Shown here piece by piece: positions 17,381 through 26,308 of a DNA stretch of 64,000 nucleotides (position 1 is its first letter; the number at the start of each line of letters is the position of its first letter). The DNA is from Brevibacterium sp. UCMA 11754 (GTDB lineage Bacteria > Actinomycetota > Actinomycetes > Actinomycetales > Brevibacteriaceae), in assembly GCF_021532275.1 (NCBI RefSeq), contig NZ_JACBOT010000029.1, positions 223,169 to 287,168 on the forward strand. Direction: 5' to 3'. Below the pieces are notes generated by a model that was given only the letters and a program-made list of their open reading frames with translations, was not told the origin of the DNA and searched no databases. The position numbers and the translations under genes were made by a program.

Positions 17381-17587
17381 GTTCAGTGGTCATAGAAGCG
17401 TGGCGAGAGTCGTCACCTCGTCGCAGCACCCACCCACAGCGCGCTGCCAGCTTTCATCTGGATAATCGTAGTCAGCCGCCTACATGCAGACTTCCGGAAG
17501 GAACATGGACGACTATCGAAGTCCCGGCTGGGACATCATTGGCAGTATCAGACCTCAGCAACATCTCGCGCGGGCAGGTGAACTCCG

Positions 17588-18931
17588 TTGACCTGGCTTC
17601 TCTCGCTTCTCATCGGCCTGCTCGTCGTCCTGCTCATCACAGTGGCCACCGGCTACTTCGTGGCCCAGGAATTCGCCTATATGGCCGTCGACCGTTCTCG
17701 CCTGGCTGCCCGGTCGGCCGCCGGTGACAAAGCCGCCGAGCGCGCTCAATCGATCACTCGCCGCACCTCGTTTATGCTCTCCGGTGCTCAGCTGGGTATC
17801 ACCGTCACCGGACTGCTGGTCGGCTATGTCGCCGAACCCCTCATCGGCACTGCCGTCGGTGAGGCCCTCGGCGGGACCGCGATCCCCACCGGCACCGGAG
17901 TCGTCATCGGCACTGTGCTCGCCCTGGTGGTGGCGACGATCATCCAGATGGTCTTCGGTGAACTGTTTCCGAAGAACCTCGCGATCGCCCGGCCTGAGCC
18001 CCTGGCTATCTGGCTTGCGCGATCGACTGCGATCTATCTCGCCGTATTCGGTTGGCTCATCACGATCTTCGACAAGGCTTCGAACGCCCTGCTCAAGGTC
18101 CTCGGGATCGAACCTGTCCACGATGTCGACCACTCCGCGACCCGTCGCGATCTCAAACATATCGTCGCGGACTCACGACAGAGTGGGGATCTCGTCGACG
18201 AAGATTCCCTTATCCTCGACCGCATCCTCGACTTCCCACAACAGAGCGTCGACCACGCCACCGTGCCCCGCTCACGGGTCGACGTCATCCGCGAGGACAC
18301 GCCGCTTCATCAGGTGCGAACTCTCATGCAGACCGGTCATTCCCGGTACCCGGTACTCAACGACGCCGAGGAAGTGGTGGGCACGATCGATCTCCTCGAC
18401 GTCCTCTCCGCCGCTGACGGAGACGATCTGCGTCCCTTGCTCAAATCGCCGGTCTTCGTTCCCGAGTCCCTGCCCCTGCCCGACGCCGTGCGCACCTTGA
18501 CTGAGAACCGGGCCCAGATGGGCTGCGTCGTCGATGAGTACGGAGGGTTCTCCGGCATCGTCACGGTCGAGGACCTCGGCGAGGAACTCGTCGGTGACAT
18601 CGTCGACGAACACGATGAGGCGATCGAGGAGATCGTCGCAGATGATGACGGCACCTGGACGGCTCCGGGGGCGATGCCCCTCGACGAGCTCTCCCGCGCG
18701 CTCGAACGCGACCTGCCCGCCACCTCGGCGCAGACGCTTTCAGGCCTTGTCATCGAAGAGGCCAAGGGCTTCCCCGAGGTCGGTGACCGGATCGAGATCA
18801 CCTTGCCTATCGATCCTGCCGAGCTCGCCGGCACACAAGCCCCGAGTCCGGTCAAGCTCACCGTCGACGTCCTCGAGGTGGCCTCCCACGTGCCCTCCCA
18901 GCTGCGGATCGGAATCGAGGTTCAGCGATGA
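17588..18931 (+). CDS. CNNM/HlyC-CorC family membrane protein with CBS pair (first of pair)
   Basis: A 447-residue protein with an N-terminal CNNM (DUF21) membrane domain of three to four segments (GYFVAQEFAYMAVDR near residue 22, SGAQLGITVTGLLVGY near 68, VFGELFPKN near 120), a pair of CBS domains at about 205-330 and a C-terminal CorC/HlyC domain (about 345-440). Such proteins are linked to magnesium or cobalt efflux and resistance. The start TTG 17588 is chosen for AGGTG seven bases before it; no ATG or GTG fits better in frame. It overlaps the following paralogue by ATGA, a common actinobacterial tandem arrangement. Confidence 0.87.
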   Translation: MTWLLSLLIGLLVVLLITVATGYFVAQEFAYMAVDRSRLAARSAAGDKAAERAQSITRRTSFMLSGAQLGITVTGLLVGYVAEPLIGTAVGEALGGTAIPTGTGVVIGTVLALVVATIIQMVFGELFPKNLAIARPEPLAIWLARSTAIYLAVFGWLITIFDKASNALLKVLGIEPVHDVDHSATRRDLKHIVADSRQSGDLVDEDSLILDRILDFPQQSVDHATVPRSRVDVIREDTPLHQVRTLMQTGHSRYPVLNDAEEVVGTIDLLDVLSAADGDDLRPLLKSPVFVPESLPLPDAVRTLTENRAQMGCVVDEYGGFSGIVTVEDLGEELVGDIVDEHDEAIEEIVADDDGTWTAPGAMPLDELSRALERDLPATSAQTLSGLVIEEAKGFPEVGDRIEITLPIDPAELAGTQAPSPVKLTVDVLEVASHVPSQLRIGIEVQR

Positions 18932-19962
18932 GCAACCCCTGGGTCATTGTCGCCCTCACTGTCCTCTTCATCGGCCTCAGCGCGTTCTTCGTCGCCGTGG
19001 AATTCGCTCTCATCGCCGCCAAACGCCACCGGCTGGAAGATGCGGCGGCCGACAGCCGCTCGGCCAGAGCGGCGCTGCGCAGCTCCACCGAGCTCTCCGT
19101 CCTCCTCGCCGGTTCCCAGCTGGGCATCACGGCGTGCACCCTGGCGCTGGGTGCGATCACGAAGCCTGCGGTTCATCATTGGATCACGCCGGTCGCCGAG
19201 GCTCTGGGTCTTCCGCTGTGGATCGCCGACCTCACGGGATTCGTCCTCGCCCTCATCATCGTCACGTTCCTCCATCTCGTCGTCGGTGAGATGGCCCCGA
19301 AATCGTGGGCTGTGGCGCACCCGGAGCGCTCCGCGATCCTACTCGCGCTGCCGATGCGGGCGTTCATGTTCCTCACCCGGCCCCTGCTCCACGTGCTCAA
19401 CAACGCGGCCAACGCCTGCCTGCGACTCGTCGGCGTCGAACCCGTCGACGAGGTCGATCAGGGCCACACCTCGGACGATCTGCGAGAGCTGCTGCGCCAT
19501 TCGGCGCAGGCGGGAACCATCGAACGGGAGTCCTCGGATGCACTGCTCGGCGCTCTCGAGCTGACTCAGCTCAGCCTCGGCGAACTGGTGGCGAAGCGCG
19601 GGAATCCGACTGCTGTCGGACCGGATGCGACAGTGGCTCAGGTACGAGACGCCGCACAGCGCGATCGCCACCGACGCATCCTCGTGCACACCGTGTCTGA
19701 GCAGCCACCGACTCACGTGGTCCATGTCCGCGATGTCCTCGGCCTCGCCGGAGGAGACACCATCACCGAGGTGACCCGCCCGGTCGAAGTCCTGCCAGCA
19801 ACCATGACCGTCGGCCGCGCCTTCGGAGCAATGAAGGATGCAGGAACACAGCTGGCACTGGTCGAGCGATCTGATGGCAGCCATGCGGTGGTCACGGTCA
19901 CCGACGTGCTCAGCTATCTGCTCTCGGCAGACGATTCCGGCAGACGTGGTGCCGGGTCCTAG
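18928..19962 (+). CDS. CNNM family membrane protein (second of pair, lacks CorC/HlyC domain)
   Basis: A 344-residue paralogue of the preceding gene: CNNM domain with FFVAVEFALIAAKRHRLEDA near residue 20 and VVGEMAPKSWA near 120, then a CBS-like region from about 215 to 335. The C-terminal CorC/HlyC domain found in the partner is absent. The ATG overlaps the upstream stop by four bases, so the two are co-translated and may work as a heteromer. Function is inferred as divalent-cation (magnesium) homeostasis from the family. Confidence 0.85.
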   Translation: MSNPWVIVALTVLFIGLSAFFVAVEFALIAAKRHRLEDAAADSRSARAALRSSTELSVLLAGSQLGITACTLALGAITKPAVHHWITPVAEALGLPLWIADLTGFVLALIIVTFLHLVVGEMAPKSWAVAHPERSAILLALPMRAFMFLTRPLLHVLNNAANACLRLVGVEPVDEVDQGHTSDDLRELLRHSAQAGTIERESSDALLGALELTQLSLGELVAKRGNPTAVGPDATVAQVRDAAQRDRHRRILVHTVSEQPPTHVVHVRDVLGLAGGDTITEVTRPVEVLPATMTVGRAFGAMKDAGTQLALVERSDGSHAVVTVTDVLSYLLSADDSGRRGAGS

Positions 19963-20041
19963 GGTTCACCACCTCGGCGATCTTCGAGCCTGGATCGCTC
20001 GTCCGCGTCGGCCTTATGGTCAATATGCGACACTGGCCCGT

Positions 20042-20314
20042 ATGGTCCCTGGCACCGTGAACGAACTCTCCGCGCATGACCGCATGATCCTCGACCTGGA
20101 GAAGACAGAGCACACGTCAGCTGCTCGCGATGCGCTGTGTCGGCACATAGAACTGCCACTCGATAAGTACACCGTCGTGCTCGAGGGGATTGTTGATACG
20201 GATGCGGCCTATAGCTACGCCCCGGACGTCGTGAATCGAGTCAGGCATCTGAGGGCGGAGAGGTTTGCTTTCGAACGACGGCACGGGCGGTGGAAGAGCC
20301 GCGCATTTCAGTGA
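20042..20314 (+). CDS. DUF3263-type small protein
   Basis: A 90-residue protein. LSAHDRMILDLEK near residue 9 followed by a helical stretch, YTVVLEGIVDTDAAYSYAPDVVNRVRHLR and a basic tail matches the actinobacteria-specific DUF3263 layout (short helical protein, possibly DNA-binding, function unknown). A longer open frame exists upstream to 19838 but runs inside the CNNM gene and shows no family likeness, so ATG 20042 (or GTG 20057) is taken as start. No operon partner. Confidence 0.65.
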   Translation: MVPGTVNELSAHDRMILDLEKTEHTSAARDALCRHIELPLDKYTVVLEGIVDTDAAYSYAPDVVNRVRHLRAERFAFERRHGRWKSRAFQ

Positions 20315-20475
20315 GTGTAAGGAACATAGAAAATAGTAGGCTGACCTGAATCGAGTCCGATCAGAGTTCCTGCGGATTCGCGGTCAGGACTGTGAGCAGA
20401 ATTTTCCGCTCGGATTGGATAAAGATTGAGAGAGCACGCACTCGCCGCCAAGCACACAATCGAGGTCGGTGATCA

Positions 20476-20682
20476 GTGAGAGTGAGTGAATCTGCTCGTC
20501 GTTCAGTCCTGCTCACCGGCTTGAGCTACCCGCTCCTGGTTGCGGGAATCATCCTTCTCTTGACCGGGGTGACCGTAGCTGGCGCCGTCCTGCTGGCATC
20601 AGGCGTCTTTCTGATTGGTGTGAACGAGATCTGCCTTTACATCGCCAGAAGCAACGTGGTGCCACAAGACTCCCACTCGTAG
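20476..20682 (+). CDS. Small two-segment membrane protein, unknown function
   Basis: A 68-residue protein with a GTG start and two hydrophobic segments (about residues 11-31 and 34-56) separated by a short turn, and polar ends. I do not recognise the family. G+C-rich third positions and the membrane-like pattern support it as a real gene; a second GTG two codons in is possible. It stands alone, about 160 bases after the DUF3263 gene, with nothing recognisable in that gap. Confidence 0.5.
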   Translation: MRVSESARRSVLLTGLSYPLLVAGIILLLTGVTVAGAVLLASGVFLIGVNEICLYIARSNVVPQDSHS

Positions 20683-20743
20683 TCCCTTGCATCGCAACTA
20701 GAGTCTCTCCCCACTCCGGGAGTGACCTCTCGATCAACGTGAT

Positions 20744-21307
20744 CTACTCGGACGTGTGAGGCGTTGGCCCGTCCACGACCCGGTAGGTCGTCTGGACCAT
20801 CCCGCCGTCGAGGACTGTGGTGCGCACGTGCTCGAGATCCACATCTCCGCCAAGTGATCCGAACAGTGATGGCCCATCGCCGATGAGCACAGGTACTTGG
20901 GAGAGCGTGAGCTCGTCGACAAGCTTGGCGGCAAGGAACCACCGGACGGTCGCCCCACCGTCGACGTAGACGCGCTTGCAGCCGCTTAGCTCCGCTGCGT
21001 CGATGGCCACCTCGGGTGAGCGGTGCACGATGATGCGAGGGTCGGCATCTGCGTCGAGGGTCGTACTGATGACGTGGATCGGGCGACCGAGGTAGGGCCA
21101 CTCCTGGATGGAAGCGATCGCCTCGTACGTCTTCCGGCCCATCATCACCGCGTCAACCGACTCAACGAACGGCGTGAAGCCCGCATCTCCGGCGGCCTCG
21201 CCGCGGCTGGTCAGCCACTCCAAGTCCCCGTCCGGCCGCGCAATGCGGCCATCGACACTCAACCCAAGAAAGACAACGGCACGGAGGGACTGCTGCGACG
21301 CGGACAT
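20744..21307 (-). CDS. Dihydrofolate reductase/RibD C-terminal family protein
   Basis: About 187 residues of the RibD-C/DHFR-like fold: an opening strand LRAVVFLGLSVDGRIARPDG, VDAVMMGRKTYE near residue 55, a VISTTL strand, VYVDGGATVRWFLAAKLVDEL near 112-132 and the VPVLIGDGPSLFG segment near 138. It is an NADPH-dependent reductase of unknown substrate, common as a stand-alone gene in actinobacteria (YwjB/YyaP-like). The frame is open for 12 codons upstream, but ATG 21307 gives the family's usual N-terminus. No good Shine-Dalgarno is visible; GATACT lies 8 bases before this ATG, so the message may be leaderless. Convergent with nothing; the MerR gene reads the other way. Confidence 0.8.
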   Translation of the reverse strand: MSASQQSLRAVVFLGLSVDGRIARPDGDLEWLTSRGEAAGDAGFTPFVESVDAVMMGRKTYEAIASIQEWPYLGRPIHVISTTLDADADPRIIVHRSPEVAIDAAELSGCKRVYVDGGATVRWFLAAKLVDELTLSQVPVLIGDGPSLFGSLGGDVDLEHVRTTVLDGGMVQTTYRVVDGPTPHTSE

Positions 21308-21401
21308 AGGGTCAAGTATCCAGCCACTAGCGAGGACAATCAAGGAAAAGCCAACTCAGGCACCGCCACCTGAGGCTAGCGATGAGTTTCTCCCAAACCC
21401 C

Positions 21402-21432
21402 TTGACTTAGAGTGCACTCACAGTCGTAGGTT
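21402..21432 (+). promoter_or_regulatory. MerR-type promoter with 19-bp spacer
   Basis: -35 TTGACT (21402-21407) and -10 TAGGTT (21427-21432) are separated by 19 bases, the stretched spacing bound and twisted by MerR activators. An imperfect inverted repeat, ACTTAGAGT / ACTCACAGT, fills the spacer. The -10 ends seven bases before the ATG at 21440, so a leaderless transcript is predicted. Confidence 0.75.
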
Positions 21433-21439
21433 TGTTTCC

Positions 21440-21925
21440 ATGACCCAGCACACGGCAGACGTCTCACGCCCTTCAGATCTGAGGCAGGCTCTGTCGGTCG
21501 ATCCCGACAGGGTTCTCTCGATCTCCGAGGTCAGCGAAGTCCTCGGCATCACGGCGCACACCGCCCGCTACTACGAGCGGGCCGGCCTGCTTGAAGTGGC
21601 CCGATCCCATTCCGGGCACAGGGTCTACGATTCGGCGACCGTCGAACGCCTGGACTTCCTCGTGCGCATGCGCACCTCCGGCATGGGCATCAGCCAGCTC
21701 AAGCGCTATGTTGAACTGGTCCGAGCCGGGGAGGCAACGACACCGCAGCGTCTTCAGATCATGGTCGACCAACGAGAACACATTCTCACCCAGATCCACG
21801 AACTGGAGCTGGCCCTGACCACCACGGACTACAAGATCGCCAAATACGCAGGCACAGCCGGCGACGACTCAACAACGGCCACTATCCCATCACGTACAAC
21901 CGCCTCAGTAGGAGATCCATCATGA
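21440..21925 (+). CDS. MerR-family transcriptional regulator
   Basis: A 161-residue MerR protein: an extended N-terminus of about 25 residues, the winged helix at 26-95 (SISEVSEVLGITAHTARYYE is the recognition portion, then AGLLEVARSHSGHRVYD), a dimerising coiled coil at about 105-140 and a Ser/Thr-rich tail. It lacks a cysteine-rich metal-binding C-terminus, so it belongs to the aldehyde/oxidative-stress type rather than the metal sensors. Its own promoter is a classical MerR site, so it autoregulates. It overlaps the aldo/keto reductase by ATGA. Confidence 0.9.
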   Translation: MTQHTADVSRPSDLRQALSVDPDRVLSISEVSEVLGITAHTARYYERAGLLEVARSHSGHRVYDSATVERLDFLVRMRTSGMGISQLKRYVELVRAGEATTPQRLQIMVDQREHILTQIHELELALTTTDYKIAKYAGTAGDDSTTATIPSRTTASVGDPS

Positions 21926-22944
21926 CCACCACACACCTCGGCGACCTCACCGTCTCCCCCATCGGCTTCGGCTGCATGGCCTTGTCCCACGTCTACGGCG
22001 GCACCACCGATGAAGCGGCACGGGAAACCCTGAGCACCGCTGTCGACGCTGGTATCACCTTCCTCGACACCTCTGATGTCTACGGCAAACCTCGCGACGG
22101 CGCTTCCGGACCGGCCGGAACGAACGAAGAGATGCTCGCACCGTTCTTGGCCAAGCGCCGCGACGAGGTCCAGTTGGCCACGAAGTTCGGAATCACCGCT
22201 CCCAGGGACGGGACGGATGCCCCGGCCAAACGCACCGATGGACGCCCGGAATATGCTCGCTCAGCCTGCGATGCTTCGTTGGCCCGCCTCGGCGTGGACA
22301 CGATCGATCTCTACTACCACCATCGCCCGGATCCCGATGTTCCGATCGAGGAGACCGTCGGCGCCATGGCCGAGCTGGTCGAGGCGGGCAAAATCCGCCA
22401 CATCGGCCTCTCGGAGGTCACCTCCGAGGAGCTGCGGCGAGCGCACGCGGTCCACCCGATCGCCGCTCTCCAGTCCGAGTGGAGCCTATGGTCTCGCGAC
22501 GTCGAGGACCGTGTCGTTCCTGCCTGTGCCGAGCTCGGGGTCGGCTTCGTGCCCTACAGCCCCCTGGGCCGCGGCTTCCTCACCGGCACGCTGACCAAGG
22601 AGCAGGTCGCCGGCGACTTCCGCGGCGGCACTTCCCGCATGGGCGAGGCGTGGGATGCCAATCAGAAGATCGTCGAGATCGTCGCCGAGGTGGCTCGACG
22701 TCACGACGCCACCAACGCTCAGGTCGCACTGGCCTGGCTCCTCCACCGCGCCGCCCAGATGGGAGTCTCCGCCGTTCCGATTCCCGGCTCGCGCAAACCC
22801 GAGCGTGCGCTGGAGAACCTTGGGGCCGTGGATCTGCGTCTCGACGCCGATGACATGACTCAGCTCGATTCCATCCGGTCATTGGTCGAGGGCAGCCGTA
22901 ACATCGTCAACAATCCGACGTGGATCAGCTCCGGGAGGGAGTAG
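21922..22944 (+). CDS. Aldo/keto reductase
   Basis: A 340-residue NADPH-dependent aldo/keto reductase of the AKR13-like branch. The catalytic tetrad is visible: Asp49 and Tyr54 (FLDTSDVY), Lys88 (LATKFG) and the His in DLYYHHRPDP near residue 133. The C-terminal SRKPERALENLGAV segment contacts NADP. It reduces aldehydes or ketones in the cytoplasm. It is translationally coupled to the MerR gene and read from the MerR promoter, so it is probably induced by reactive carbonyls or a similar stress. Confidence 0.92.
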   Translation: MTTTHLGDLTVSPIGFGCMALSHVYGGTTDEAARETLSTAVDAGITFLDTSDVYGKPRDGASGPAGTNEEMLAPFLAKRRDEVQLATKFGITAPRDGTDAPAKRTDGRPEYARSACDASLARLGVDTIDLYYHHRPDPDVPIEETVGAMAELVEAGKIRHIGLSEVTSEELRRAHAVHPIAALQSEWSLWSRDVEDRVVPACAELGVGFVPYSPLGRGFLTGTLTKEQVAGDFRGGTSRMGEAWDANQKIVEIVAEVARRHDATNAQVALAWLLHRAAQMGVSAVPIPGSRKPERALENLGAVDLRLDADDMTQLDSIRSLVEGSRNIVNNPTWISSGRE

Positions 22945-22953
22945 TGCCAGCCT

Positions 22954-23988
22954 TCAGCCCACAGGCCCGGGAAGTTCGAGGACGTGGGAGTTGCGCAGCC
23001 GCCACCTGAGCACGCTGATGCCCAACCGGGTTCTGTTGTACCCGGTGAGCGGGTCGTAGCCGAGGCAGCGAGCGAGCTGCTCGACTCTGCCCTGCACGGT
23101 GCTGTGATGGAGACCGAGGTCTCTGGCCGCCTGCCTGATCGTCGGTGCCTCGAGGACAACACGCACCGTCGACTCCGCCCAGGGTGCTTCCATGATCTCG
23201 TCGATGCGGGCGGCATCGGGGTCGACAGCGTCGGGCGATTCGGCGAGCAGTTCGACGAGGCCGCCGAAATTCTCCGCGCGCACGAGGCCCTCCTCGGGAG
23301 GACGGCTGAGACGCAGTGCCACCACGGCGGCGCGCAGCGAACGGGGCAGGTCGCCGATCAAGCCGACGGGGCCAAGGCCAGCCGGTGTCACGGCGATGTT
23401 CTCAGCTTGGTCGGCGACGATGAGGACCTGCAGGGCGCCGTACTCGCTGGCGACGACATCGGTGGGACCGGCGGGACGTCTGTCGAAGACGGCAAACAAC
23501 GGAGCGACGAGCACCCGGTACCCGTGTCCGGCCACGAGTCCGAGCCGAACCGCCGCGGCAACCCGCTCCTCGGTGGGCGCGGTGGTGTCCAATGCGAGCG
23601 CCACGTCCCGCGGAGTCTCCAGCTGCTGTCGTTCGAATCCGAACCTCACCCCGATGGCCAGGCCGAACCGTTCGAGGATGAGGTCGTCGTTCGGCAGGGC
23701 TTGCCCCCCTCTCTCGAGCCAGACCTCGGAGGCATCCGGCAGGACCAGTGCGCTCACCTCGGCGGGGCGGGCACCCGCGCCCGGGCTCCCTGACGGATCG
23801 ATGCGCAGCTGTCTGCTCCTGTCGCCGTTGCGAAACCCTGCCGGGCAGCCGGCAAGGGCCGCGGCGGCCGCGGCGAGGGCACGGGAATTGACCTCGCCGA
23901 CCATGAGTTCGTCGAAGCAGGCGATGACGCGCAGGCCAAGACTCGCCTGGGGGTCCAGGTTGGCTATGCGACCCAACAGTTCCTGCAC
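22954..23988 (-). CDS. PucR-type helix-turn-helix regulator
   Basis: A 344-residue regulator whose C-terminus has a PucR/CdaR-type helix-turn-helix: TVRVVLEAPTIRQAARDLGLHHS (in part) near residue 280 and a long TVQGRVEQLARCLGYDPL stretch near 305. The N-terminal two thirds resembles a ligand-sensing domain with no family I can name. Start is GTG 23988 with AAGGAGG seven bases upstream. It is the last gene of a run with a beta-lactamase-fold esterase, an alpha/beta hydrolase and possibly the Nramp-like transporter, so it may control ester or lactone use. Ligand unknown. Confidence 0.75.
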   Translation of the reverse strand: MQELLGRIANLDPQASLGLRVIACFDELMVGEVNSRALAAAAAALAGCPAGFRNGDRSRQLRIDPSGSPGAGARPAEVSALVLPDASEVWLERGGQALPNDDLILERFGLAIGVRFGFERQQLETPRDVALALDTTAPTEERVAAAVRLGLVAGHGYRVLVAPLFAVFDRRPAGPTDVVASEYGALQVLIVADQAENIAVTPAGLGPVGLIGDLPRSLRAAVVALRLSRPPEEGLVRAENFGGLVELLAESPDAVDPDAARIDEIMEAPWAESTVRVVLEAPTIRQAARDLGLHHSTVQGRVEQLARCLGYDPLTGYNRTRLGISVLRWRLRNSHVLELPGPVG

Positions 23989-24048
23989 GTCATCGCCTCC
24001 TTGCGGGTGTTCGTCTCATCGCGGAGTCGATTCGCACCGCGATGCGAA

Positions 24049-25230
24049 TCAGCCCTTCAGAGCATCGTAGACCGCTGTCTCCATCTCGAGGTAGCCCCCG
24101 ACCGATGCTGGGTCCGCGAAGGGGAAGATCTGCGTCGCCCAGTAGCCGCCGATGTTGTTCTCCCGATCGATCCAGTAGAAGAGGTTGGCAAGTCCCGCCC
24201 AGGCTACGGCTCCTGCCGGACGCCCGGTCGGCGCGTCCTCCTCGTTGATCATGAACGTGTACCCCCACGACTTCGGCATGCCGGGGAAGAACTCCGCATC
24301 GTTGGACAGACTCGGGATGACACCGGGCAGCATCTTCACCTTGAGATCGGCGAGGTGGTTCTTGGTGGCCAGGTCCACCGTTTCGGGGCGTAGAACGACG
24401 GTGCCATCGTCTGCCTGACCGTCATTGAGCCACATCCTGATGAACGTGAGGTAGTCGTCGACGGTCGAGAAGAGGCCGTGACCTCCCATCTCCACCTCCG
24501 GCTCGGGCAGCATGAAGTCGGTGGCGGCCAGCTGACCGTCGGTGCGCTGGTGCATCGTCGCCTGCCGCTGCCGCATCGACGCCGATGTCCGGAAGCTGCT
24601 GTCCTTCATCCCCAGCGGGTCGAGGACCCGAGTCTGCATCGCCTGACCCAGGGTGGTTCCGGTGATGCCTTCGATGACCTGACCGACCCAGTCCATGTTC
24701 GATCCGTACTCCCATTGGGTGCCTGGGTCGAAGAGCAGCGGCGTCTGCAGGGCCTGCTTGGTGCTGCTGACGATGCTCGGCTGGCCCTGCTCACGGGCAA
24801 GGCGCTCATACTTCTCGTTGAAGAAGTCGTAGCCGAATCCCGCCGTGTGCAGCAGCAGCTGCTTGGTCGTCGGTTCGCTTGCCGGAGCCCGCAGAATCGG
24901 GGAGCCATCGACGTCGAAGCCCTCGATGACCTGCACATCGGCCAGGCCGGGGGCATATTCGCGGGCCGGTGCGTCGAGGTCGAGGTCGCCCGACTCCACC
25001 AGCTGCAGAGCCACCGTGCCGGTCAGCGCCTTAGTCGTGGAGAAGATCATGAACACCGAATCGGTGGTCATCGGCTGCGGATCGTTAAGCGAGCGGACTC
25101 CTGCGGAGGTGAGACTGATCGTCTCCTTGTCGGTGGTGACTCCGGCGACGACGCCGGGGACCCCGCCGCTCTCGACCTTCTCTGAGGCCACACGAGCAAC
25201 GGCATCATTGACAGCTCGGTTCTGGGACAT
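24049..25230 (-). CDS. Beta-lactamase-fold serine hydrolase (EstB/class C type)
   Basis: A 393-residue serine hydrolase of the beta-lactamase/penicillin-binding-protein-like superfamily. The nucleophile motif is STTK (Ser64, Lys67), the second element is Tyr in WEYGSN near residue 175, and the third, usually KTG or HxG, appears as [10 protein letters not shown] near 355, as in EstB-type carboxylesterases. No signal peptide is visible, so the enzyme is cytoplasmic and is unlikely to be an antibiotic-resistance lactamase. AAAGG precedes the ATG. It follows the alpha/beta hydrolase by about 15 bases; the pair probably degrades esters. Confidence 0.88.
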   Translation of the reverse strand: MSQNRAVNDAVARVASEKVESGGVPGVVAGVTTDKETISLTSAGVRSLNDPQPMTTDSVFMIFSTTKALTGTVALQLVESGDLDLDAPAREYAPGLADVQVIEGFDVDGSPILRAPASEPTTKQLLLHTAGFGYDFFNEKYERLAREQGQPSIVSSTKQALQTPLLFDPGTQWEYGSNMDWVGQVIEGITGTTLGQAMQTRVLDPLGMKDSSFRTSASMRQRQATMHQRTDGQLAATDFMLPEPEVEMGGHGLFSTVDDYLTFIRMWLNDGQADDGTVVLRPETVDLATKNHLADLKVKMLPGVIPSLSNDAEFFPGMPKSWGYTFMINEEDAPTGRPAGAVAWAGLANLFYWIDRENNIGGYWATQIFPFADPASVGGYLEMETAVYDALKG

Positions 25231-25245
25231 GGTTGTGCCTTTCGG

Positions 25246-26205
25246 TCAGTCGGCCAGGACCTTCTCGATCCAGGCCATTCGGGTACTGATCATTCCTTGC
25301 GCAAGGTGTGTATGGGCGGCGAAGATGTCGAAGGCGTGGAAGCCTCCGGGCCAGACGTGCAGCTCCGCCTCACTGCCGTCGTTCCACAGCGCCGAGGCGT
25401 AGGCAACGGCTTCGTCGCGGAAGATCTCTGCCGAACCGACGTCAATGTAGGCCGGCGGCAGGTCGGAGAGATCGTGGGCGCGTGATGGCGCGATGTAGGG
25501 CAAGACGGCTTTTGTGCGATAGTCATCGCCGAGCATCGCCTGCCAGCCGGTCTCGTTGCTCACCCGGTCCCAGACACCGATGCCGTCGAATTGGTTGGTC
25601 GAGGCGGTGATCCCGCGATCATCGAGCATCGGGTAGATGAGCAGCTGACCGCGCAGCTTCGGACCCCCGCGGTCGCGGGCGGCGAGCGCCATCCCTGCGG
25701 CCAGTCCCCCACCGGCACTGGCGCCGGCGACGATGAGTCGGTCGAGGTCGACCCCGAGACGCTCGGCATTATCAGCCGTCCACTCCAGGCTGGCGTACAT
25801 GTCCTCACGGGCGTAGGGATCCTGGAATTCGGGGGCGAGGCGGTATTCGGGACTGATGAGGATGGCCCCGATGCGCTCGACCCAGTCGAGGTTGAGTCCG
25901 AGTGCGCTGAAGCGGTCACCGAACATCAGTCCACCGGAATGGGCGTAGACGATCGTGGGGCGGCGCCCCGTGTCACCCGCGCGCCTGAAGACCGACACGG
26001 TGATCGCCTCGCCATGGTGTCCGATCACCTGATGTTCTGAATGTTCGACACTGCGCCCCTTGAGAGTCTCCGCGAGAGGCTCGGACGCATAGGAGATGCG
26101 CATGAAATCGATGAGAGACGGGGTGATGGTCGGCGGGAAGACCCCACCGACGACGGACAGACTCGCGGCAAGTTCCGCGTCGAATCGTGACCGTCGTCGT
26201 GTCAT
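25246..26205 (-). CDS. Alpha/beta hydrolase, hormone-sensitive-lipase (HSL) family
   Basis: A 319-residue HSL-type esterase. The oxyanion-hole motif, HGGG in most relatives, is HSGG here (YAHSGGLMFGDR, near residue 84). The nucleophile is Ser in GASAGGGLAAG near 160, the acid lies in DVGSAEIFRDE near 255 and the His in WPGGFHAFD near 285. It hydrolyses short-chain esters in the cytoplasm. The ATG has no clear Shine-Dalgarno; CATACT seven bases upstream suggests a leaderless message. It probably forms an operon with the serine hydrolase and regulator downstream. Confidence 0.88.
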   Translation of the reverse strand: MTRRRSRFDAELAASLSVVGGVFPPTITPSLIDFMRISYASEPLAETLKGRSVEHSEHQVIGHHGEAITVSVFRRAGDTGRRPTIVYAHSGGLMFGDRFSALGLNLDWVERIGAILISPEYRLAPEFQDPYAREDMYASLEWTADNAERLGVDLDRLIVAGASAGGGLAAGMALAARDRGGPKLRGQLLIYPMLDDRGITASTNQFDGIGVWDRVSNETGWQAMLGDDYRTKAVLPYIAPSRAHDLSDLPPAYIDVGSAEIFRDEAVAYASALWNDGSEAELHVWPGGFHAFDIFAAHTHLAQGMISTRMAWIEKVLAD

Positions 26206-26308
26206 GTCTCTAAGTATGCAGACTCCGACTCGGTGCCGCTACCGCCACGACAACGCGATTACCGATCCTTCACCCGCCAATTGTCGGGTTGGGTTTCCCA
26301 GCCTCGCC

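Noticed and set aside
15895..17727. 610-codon open frame on the plus strand
   Set aside because: It is the shifted-frame shadow of dctQ/dctM; its product is Arg/His/Pro-rich with no family likeness.
24049..25230. Antibiotic-resistance beta-lactamase
   Set aside because: Motifs ([16 protein letters not shown]) and lack of a signal peptide fit an EstB-like esterase rather than a secreted lactamase.
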